From contig QGUY01000227.1 in the NCBI GenBank assembly GCA_003242315.1, positions 1 through 6,497 on the forward strand: a stretch of 6,497 bases of DNA, given 5' to 3'. Shown piece by piece: positions 1 through 4,217 of this stretch; position 1 is the first letter of the stretch, and every line of letters begins with the position of its first letter. The notes beneath the pieces are model-generated. The model did not search any database, was not told where the DNA came from, and was given only the letters and a program-made list of their open reading frames with translations. This stretch comes from Bacteroidota bacterium. GTDB lineage: Bacteria > Bacteroidota > Bacteroidia > Cytophagales > Cyclobacteriaceae. The position numbers and the translations under genes are program-made.

Positions 1-2
1 AC

Positions 3-164
3 GCCACGGGAATTCCCCCTTTCCCTTTTGGGCCGATATGTTATTCCCCCCTGGTCTTCATTGGCTATCTAGCGAGTCTGTTCTCACCACCGAAGTGTGA
101 TATTGAAGGGTGGACGTGGGCGAGTTTGAAGAAGGAAGAAAAAGCGGAATTACAGAACCATTGA
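3..164 (+). CDS. Sodium:solute symporter family protein, C-terminal end only (partial at window edge)
   Basis: A plus-strand frame is open from the window edge to a TGA at 162-164, giving about 53 residues. It reads as a last hydrophobic segment (about residues 10-28, ICYSPLVFIGYLASLF), a PPK turn, then IEGWTWASL followed by a charged tail KKEEKAELQNH. Sodium:solute symporters (SSS/SLC5 family) commonly end this way: a final membrane helix, a short proline-containing linker, a G-L/W-T-W/Y motif and a Lys/Glu-rich cytoplasmic tail. These proteins couple Na+ entry to uptake of sugars, amino acids or other small solutes at the inner membrane; the substrate cannot be told from this end. The rest of the gene lies upstream of the window. 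It converges with the minus-strand remnants that follow. The call rests on pattern recognition of a short tail, so it is only moderately secure. Confidence 0.5.
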   Translation, partial: ATGIPPFPFGPICYSPLVFIGYLASLFSPPKCDIEGWTWASLKKEEKAELQNH

Positions 165-187
165 TCTACCCGTCAGCGCATAGGTTC

Positions 188-493
188 TTAGGGAATATCT
201 TCGTGTTTTCCTCTTATAAGTATACCATTAAAGTGAAAGCTAGTATAAAACCTTCCAGTATTCTTAATAGCTGTTCGTCCTTGTCCAGCGACACGACTCC
301 AACCCCATACCCGCCACCAGGCTCCAATACGGGACCAAAACAATGGCAATGTTTTGATTGAGTAGTTCTGTCTCTTCTTGACGACCTCATGCTCCATTAT
401 GGAGACGTGGGCGGGCGGTCCGCCAAAGGCAATGGAGCGAAGACGGAAGAAGACAAGAGCAAGTTCCTTCAGGTTTGCAGGTGTGTCAGGCAT
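188..493 (-). pseudogene. chrA: Chromate transporter (ChrA) 5' fragment, truncated after ~42 codons
   Basis: The frame starts at ATG 493-491 and its first ~42 residues match the N-terminus of ChrA-type chromate transporters (Chromate_transp domain): LKELALVFFRLRSIAFGGPP, then AHVSIMEHEVVKKRQ. The FGGP-x-AH block followed by an acidic/basic E-x-VVKKR stretch is the family hallmark at the start of the first membrane helix. Intact ChrA proteins are inner-membrane proteins of roughly 180-450 residues. Here recognisable ChrA sequence ends near base 368; the frame runs on to a stop at 188-190 with a Trp/Arg-rich tail unlike any membrane helix. That tail is an out-of-frame reading of the neighbouring YCII-like fragment. 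The start lies 55 bp downstream of the mnmE stop on the same strand. The fragment can hardly be functional; the simplest reading is a deletion that removed the rest of chrA. Confidence 0.62.
214..368 (-). pseudogene. YCII-related domain protein fragment with internal frameshift
   Basis: Two minus-strand frames join into one recognisable stretch. Bases 368-339 read ELLNQNIAIV; bases 339-214, in another frame, read FGPVLEPGGGYGVGVVSLDK, then DEQLLRILEG, then FILAFTLMVYL and a TAA at 216-214. Adding one T to the TTTT run at 337-340 would merge them into IAIVFGPVLEPGGGYGVGVV. This resembles the centre of small YCII/YciI-like proteins, where a G-x-(A/L)-I-V-F-G-P-V strand is followed by a glycine-rich turn and a GVG-V-V-x-(L/V)-(D/E) strand. 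The family's usual following D-P-A motif is missing and the N-terminal half is absent, so this is a remnant. YCII proteins are ~100-residue ferredoxin-like-fold dimers, mostly of unknown role. The 5' edge abuts the chrA fragment with no gap, suggesting a deletion junction at about 366-375. Confidence 0.42.
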
Positions 494-515
494 GAGTTTG
501 TCGTTATGATTCTTA

Positions 516-529
516 ACCGCCTTGGCGGT
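516..529. repeat. Short GC-rich inverted repeat between mnmE and the chrA remnant
   Basis: ACCGCC (516-521) and GGCGGT (524-529) are perfect reverse complements separated by TT. The element lies 19 bp past the mnmE stop codon. It could fold into a small hairpin at the end of the mnmE message, but the arms are only 6 bp and no clear T-run follows on the minus strand (TAAGAATC). It is at best a weak terminator candidate. Confidence 0.3.
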
Positions 530-548
530 GAAGGGATTAGCCCCTCCA

Positions 549-1913
549 CTACTTCCCGATACAAAACTTCGAAAAAATGTTATCCAGCAAATCCTCCGTG
601 GTCACCTTGCCGGTAATCTCTCCGAGGTAATGCAGCGCATCCCTGATGTCGAGCGCCAGCAAATCACCCGTGACACCGTTGTCGATGCCTTCGATGACAC
701 GGTCGAGTGCTTCATGTGTCTTTACCAGGTTGTGGTAGTGACGAAGATTTGTTACGACCACATCGCCGGGCGTGACATCCAGGTGGTACCTGGAGAGGAT
801 GCGTTCTTTAAGCTGGTCGAGATGCGTTCGATTCGAAGCGGAGATGAACACAAAATCTTTGTTCCTTAAAGCCTTGATAAGATCAGGCTTCGACTTGTCG
901 AGCTTGTTCCCAATCTTGATGTAGGGAATACCCAGGGATTTCAATTCAGCCTCTTCCTGTTCGATGTGTTCCAGTGTGGTATCGGACAGGTCGAACAAAT
1001 ACAAAATCAACGCCGCCTTCTTCATCTGTTCGCGCGTGCGCTCGACACCCATCGCTTCAATCACATCTACTGTCTCCCGCAAACCGGCGGTATCAATGAA
1101 ACGGAAGTTGATCCCGCCCATGACCACTTCGTCTTCAATAATGTCGCGCGTTGTGCCGGGAATCTCAGACACGATAGCACGCTCTTCGTTTAGGATGGCG
1201 TTCAACAGGGTGGACTTTCCGGCATTGGGTCGACCTGCGATAACGGTGCGCACACCGTTGCGGATGACATTGCCCTGGTCGAACGACTTTATCAGTGAGC
1301 TTGTGTATTGCTGGATGTTGTTCACCAGCCGTCGCAGGTCATCGCGACTCGCAAACTCTACATCTTCTTCACTGAAGTCCAGCTCCAACTCGATCAGCGA
1401 TGCAAAGTGCACCAGCGCTTCCCGCAGATGATTGATTTCCTTTGAAAAGCCACCCCGCATCTGATTCAGCGCCGCCATGCGCGCATTGTCGGTTTCAGCG
1501 TTGATCAGGTCCGCTACAGCCTCTGCCTGGGCAAGGTCAAATCGACCATTGAGAAATGCGCGCTTGGTGAACTCACCCGGCTCTGCCAGCCGCGCTCCCT
1601 TTCGCATGAGCAGCTTGATGATACGTTCGGCGATAATGGGGGAGCCGTGGCACGAAATTTCCACGGCGTCTTCGCGCGTAAACGACTTCGGTCCGCGGTA
1701 AAGCGACACCACTGCCTCATCGATGGGCGTGTTGCCGTCCCAGATCATACCGAAGTGGATTGTATGAGATGGCTGTGTTTCAAGGCGTTTGCCTCGGAAG
1801 ACGCGTTGGGTGATGCTGATCGCGTCTTTCCCCGACAAGCGGATCACCGCGATCGCAGAAACGCCCTGCGGCGTGGCAAGGGCCACGATAGTATCGTCGA
1901 TACGAACAGACAT
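549..1913 (-). CDS. mnmE: tRNA uridine-5-carboxymethylaminomethyl(34) synthesis GTPase MnmE
   Basis: The product is 454 residues, the usual MnmE length. With MnmG it installs the carboxymethylaminomethyl group on wobble uridine 34 of certain tRNAs, using a folate one-carbon unit; it is a cytosolic K+-dependent GTPase that acts as a dimer. Residues ~4-120 form the folate-binding N-terminal domain (DTIVALATPQG start, EDAVEISCHG at 81-90, EPGEFTKRAFLNGR at 111-124). An all-helical part follows, then the G domain: P-loop GRPNAGKS (227-234), IPGTTRD (251-257), DTAG (274-277), NKLD (336-339), SAS (358-360). The protein ends in the diagnostic CIGK (451-454), so it is complete. An in-frame ATG at 2012 would add 33 residues encoded mainly by a tandem repeat; the ATG at 1913, directly before SVRIDDTIVALATP, matches the family start. 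No Shine-Dalgarno sequence is visible. The gene lies 186 bp downstream of mntH with its own leader. Confidence 0.97.
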   Translation of the reverse strand: MSVRIDDTIVALATPQGVSAIAVIRLSGKDAISITQRVFRGKRLETQPSHTIHFGMIWDGNTPIDEAVVSLYRGPKSFTREDAVEISCHGSPIIAERIIKLLMRKGARLAEPGEFTKRAFLNGRFDLAQAEAVADLINAETDNARMAALNQMRGGFSKEINHLREALVHFASLIELELDFSEEDVEFASRDDLRRLVNNIQQYTSSLIKSFDQGNVIRNGVRTVIAGRPNAGKSTLLNAILNEERAIVSEIPGTTRDIIEDEVVMGGINFRFIDTAGLRETVDVIEAMGVERTREQMKKAALILYLFDLSDTTLEHIEQEEAELKSLGIPYIKIGNKLDKSKPDLIKALRNKDFVFISASNRTHLDQLKERILSRYHLDVTPGDVVVTNLRHYHNLVKTHEALDRVIEGIDNGVTGDLLALDIRDALHYLGEITGKVTTEDLLDNIFSKFCIGK

Positions 1914-1932
1914 AGGGCGAAGGTACTTAAAT

Positions 1933-1980
1933 GTGTTGAAGTGCTGAAGTGTTGAAGTGTTGATGTGCTGAAGTGTCGAT
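1933..1980. repeat. Tandem 8-bp repeat, six copies, in the mnmE leader
   Basis: Six head-to-tail 8-mers fit the consensus GTGYTGAA on the plus strand: GTGTTGAA, GTGCTGAA, GTGTTGAA, GTGTTGAT, GTGCTGAA, GTGTCGAT. On the mnmE coding strand this reads as TTCARCAC units. The array ends 19 bases upstream of the mnmE start codon, so it lies in the promoter or 5' untranslated region. The copies differ mostly at a pyrimidine transition, so the array is decayed rather than freshly expanded. Confidence 0.88.
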
Positions 1981-2099
1981 GAGGGTGGGGGCACCTTCAA
2001 AGGGTATCGCATGGGTACACTAATGTGTGCGTGTTTGGGTATTTCGTAGTCTGGCGATTAGGTCTTTGCATGATAGGGTTATGGCCTGACAGGTCTCCC

Positions 2100-3989
2100 T
2101 TACTCCTGCACTATGAGCACCGGTATCCCGACTCTATGTCTGACGGTGTCAACCGTCGCCCCGAAGATGAGATCTTTGAAGAGCTTATGCCCGTGCGCGC
2201 CCATGACAAGGAGATCGGCGTTGAAGGCTTTGACGAGTCTTGGGATGGTGCGGCGAGGGTTGCCATAACCGACTTCTATACTTACGTCGTAACCTTCATC
2301 GCGGAGTTGTTTTGCGTACGCTTCAAGAGCGCTGGCGTCTTTGCTGGATTCGCGGTCGGCAATACGACTACCATACACCAACGCGCCTGCTGTTTCTACA
2401 ACGTGAATCAGCTGATAGCTTGCCTCCTTGCCACCCTGCGCCAGTGCGCTCTTGATGGTGATGCTGTCGAGGTCGCTAAAGTCTATCGTCACAGCAATGC
2501 GCTTGTAGGAAGGTCCAACCTTGATCTGCAGGTCGCGCGCTTCGCCGTGCGGCAGTTTCGTTGCTTTTTCCTGTCTTCTCTTGTCGATCACCGGCTTAAA
2601 GGTAATGTATACCAGCAGCGCGAATGCCGCTCCTATAGCGGGAACAACAAAAGCCCAGATCATCCAGGCGTTGTTCCCGGCGGCTGCCAGCCAGCCTTCC
2701 AGTTCCTGAATGACAAGTTTGACGTTTAATCCGACGATAACAAGCGCGATCAGCCACGCGGCAATCTTCATCTTTGTGCCGATGGCAAATGTTCCCATCT
2801 TCGATTTATCACTCGTGAAGTGAATCAGTGGAATGACGGCAAAGCCGAGCTGCAGGCTGAGGACTACCTGGCTGAAGACGAGCAGCTCGCCGGTCTGATC
2901 TTCGCCGTACATGAGGATGACAATGTATGCGGGTATGATGGCGATGATGCGCGTGATAAGACGCCGCAGCCAGGGCGCAATACGGAGATTAAGATATCCT
3001 TCCATTACGATCTGTCCGGCCAGTGTTCCGGTAATGGTAGAACTCTGTCCCGCCGCGATCAGCGCAATACCGAACAATATCGATGCCCATTCTGATCCGA
3101 GCAGGGGCGTGAGGAGTTGGTAGGCGTCCTGGATGTCGGCCACCTCGTACAGACCCGCCTTGTAAAACGTGGCGGCAGCCAGCACGAGGATGGCGGCGTT
3201 CACGAAGAAGGCAGCGTTGAGGGCCACCGCGGAGTCGATAAAGTTGTATTTGATCGCGCTCCATATTCCGCGTTCGCTCGTGTCGATGCGTCGCGTTTGT
3301 ACGAGCGACGAGTGGAGGTACAGGTTGTGGGGCATTACCGTGGCCCCGATGATTCCGATGGCGATGTATAACGCCGTGTCATCCGGTAGTGATGGGATGA
3401 ATCCCGTTACCAGTTCTCCCATGTCGGGTTTGGCCAGGAACATTTCAATCAGAAAGGCGCCGCCTATGATCGCTACGAGGCTGATGATAAACAGCTCCAT
3501 CTTACGCATGCCGTAGCTGTGGAGGAGGAGGATGAGCAGCGTGTCGAGAACCGTGAGACTCACACCCCAGATCAGCGGGATGCCGAACACCAGTTGGAGG
3601 CCGATAGCCATCCCGAGCACTTCCGCCAAGTCCGTAGCTGCGATAGCAATTTCAGCCAGGAACCACAGCGCGTAGTTGACGCCGGAGCGATAGGTCTTGC
3701 GGGACGCCTGGGCCAGGTCGAGCTGCCGAACGATACCCAACCGCGCGCTGAGGCTTTGCAGCAATAACGCCATCAGGTTCGACATCAGCAGCACCCATAT
3801 CAACGCATAGCCGTAGCGACTACCGCCGGCAATGTCCGTTGCCCAGTTCCCCGGATCCATGTAGCCGACACTCACCAGGTATGCCGGACCCAAAAACGCG
3901 AGCACTTTCCTCCATCCCCGACGACCCCGGGCGTCGATGGAGGAATGAACCTCGCTTAAGGATTTTGAGTCAACGTGAGTGCGTTCCAT
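2100..3989 (-). CDS. mntH: Nramp-family Mn2+/Fe2+ transporter with C-terminal universal stress protein domain
   Basis: A 629-residue fusion. Residues ~25-465 are an Nramp (MntH-like) proton-coupled divalent metal importer of the inner membrane with about 11 hydrophobic segments. The helix 1 metal-site motif DPGN is at 45-48 and the helix 6 motif is ATVMPHN at 216-222; Asp45, Asn48, Ala216 and Met219 correspond to the known metal ligands, and the Met argues for a Mn/Fe transporter rather than an Mg one. After a basic linker (470-480), residues ~494-628 form a UspA domain beginning KRIAVTIDFSD and ending IPVLIV. Its nucleotide-binding loop is G597-AH-G600, nine residues, G610, but the usual Ser/Thr after the last Gly is Ala611 (Thr612 follows). 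Typical MntH is 400-450 residues, so the extra length is the stress domain. ATG at 3989 is the start before a hydrophilic N-terminus. It sits between the receptor gene and mnmE, same strand. Confidence 0.93.
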   Translation of the reverse strand: MERTHVDSKSLSEVHSSIDARGRRGWRKVLAFLGPAYLVSVGYMDPGNWATDIAGGSRYGYALIWVLLMSNLMALLLQSLSARLGIVRQLDLAQASRKTYRSGVNYALWFLAEIAIAATDLAEVLGMAIGLQLVFGIPLIWGVSLTVLDTLLILLLHSYGMRKMELFIISLVAIIGGAFLIEMFLAKPDMGELVTGFIPSLPDDTALYIAIGIIGATVMPHNLYLHSSLVQTRRIDTSERGIWSAIKYNFIDSAVALNAAFFVNAAILVLAAATFYKAGLYEVADIQDAYQLLTPLLGSEWASILFGIALIAAGQSSTITGTLAGQIVMEGYLNLRIAPWLRRLITRIIAIIPAYIVILMYGEDQTGELLVFSQVVLSLQLGFAVIPLIHFTSDKSKMGTFAIGTKMKIAAWLIALVIVGLNVKLVIQELEGWLAAAGNNAWMIWAFVVPAIGAAFALLVYITFKPVIDKRRQEKATKLPHGEARDLQIKVGPSYKRIAVTIDFSDLDSITIKSALAQGGKEASYQLIHVVETAGALVYGSRIADRESSKDASALEAYAKQLRDEGYDVSIEVGYGNPRRTIPRLVKAFNADLLVMGAHGHKLFKDLIFGATVDTVRHRVGIPVLIVQE

Positions 3990-3997
3990 AGAGAAAG

Positions 3998-4027
3998 ATT
4001 GAAGACTTGAAGAATTGAAGATTGAAT
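3998..4027. repeat. TTGAAG-type tandem repeat directly before the mntH start
   Basis: On the plus strand the units ATTGAAG, ACTTGAAG, AATTGAAG and ATTGAAT follow head to tail, 7 or 8 bp each. On the mntH coding strand this is a CTTCAAT-type pyrimidine-rich leader ending 8 bases before the ATG, in the place where a ribosome binding site would be. No Shine-Dalgarno sequence is present. The core CTTCAA is shared with the array before mnmE, but the unit differs. Confidence 0.8.
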
Positions 4028-4109
4028 AGGGAAGACATCACGCCCGGGTTGCTTATTGTATCTGACGGTTTCATACTGATCTGAATCTCCATTGTTTCGA
4101 TCCTTTTTG

Positions 4110-4131
4110 GGGACGCATGGTCGCGCGTCCC
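4110..4131. promoter_or_regulatory. Hairpin with 7-bp GC-rich arms in the receptor-mntH intergenic region
   Basis: GGGACGC (4110-4116) and GCGTCCC (4125-4131) are perfect reverse complements around an 8-base loop. Reading toward mntH, it is followed by CAAAAAGG, with no T-run, so it is not an intrinsic terminator on that strand. In the plus direction a T-rich stretch follows, but no plus-strand gene is present to terminate. It lies about 120 bases upstream of the mntH start and could be an mRNA leader structure or an operator; its function is unknown. Confidence 0.4.
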
Positions 4132-4162
4132 ATTCTTTACTTCCTTATTTCCTTACCCTTTT
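4132..4162. repeat. Degenerate pyrimidine-rich 8-bp repeat
   Basis: Bases 4139-4154 are two near-identical 8-mers (ACTTCCTT, ATTTCCTT), flanked by related copies ATTCTTT (4132-4138) and ACCCTTTT (4155-4162). On the minus strand this is an AAGGAAAT-type purine tract. It may be a decayed tandem repeat like those before mntH and mnmE, or only a biased tract; the copy number is low. Confidence 0.35.
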
Positions 4163-4174
4163 CCCAATACCCAC

Positions 4175-4217
4175 GGCATAAACCATGAAGCCATCACAGA
4201 TGTGCTTCATGGTTGCC
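4175..4217 (-). terminator. Long hairpin immediately after the receptor gene, probable terminator
   Basis: AACCATGAAGC (4181-4191) and GCTTCATGGTT (4204-4214) are perfect 11-bp inverted arms. Inside them CATC/GATG can pair around an ACA loop with one T bulged, and outside them GGC (4175-4177) can pair with GCC (4215-4217) with ATA bulged. The stem starts right at the TAG stop codon of the TonB-dependent receptor. The minus-strand sequence after the main stem has only TTT, so the U-tract is weak, but position and stability fit a transcript-end or 3'-stabilising hairpin. Confidence 0.6.

Noticed and set aside
110..361. Plus-strand 83-residue open frame
   Set aside because: It overlaps the symporter tail and lies antisense to the YCII-like fragment; its composition is low-complexity Ser/Pro and shows no recognisable motif.
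964..1431. Plus-strand 155-residue frame inside mnmE
   Set aside because: Antisense shadow of the MnmE G domain; Ser/Arg-rich translation with no domain features.
1998..2006. Possible Bacteroidota -7 promoter box (TACCCTTTG on the minus strand) for mnmE
   Set aside because: The spacing inside the TAnnTTTG motif is off by one and no TTG element is seen at the -33 position.
1914..2012. Alternative mnmE start at 2012 adding 33 residues
   Set aside because: The extra residues (STLQHINTSTLQHFNT) are a translation of the 8-bp repeat array and do not belong to the MnmE fold; the family begins at the ATG at 1913.
2025..2729. Plus-strand 234-residue frame over the end of mntH
   Set aside because: Mostly antisense to the UspA domain, which is clearly coding on the minus strand; no recognisable motif.
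4110..4131. Intrinsic terminator on the minus strand
   Set aside because: The sequence after the stem on that strand is CAAAAAGG, with no U-tract.
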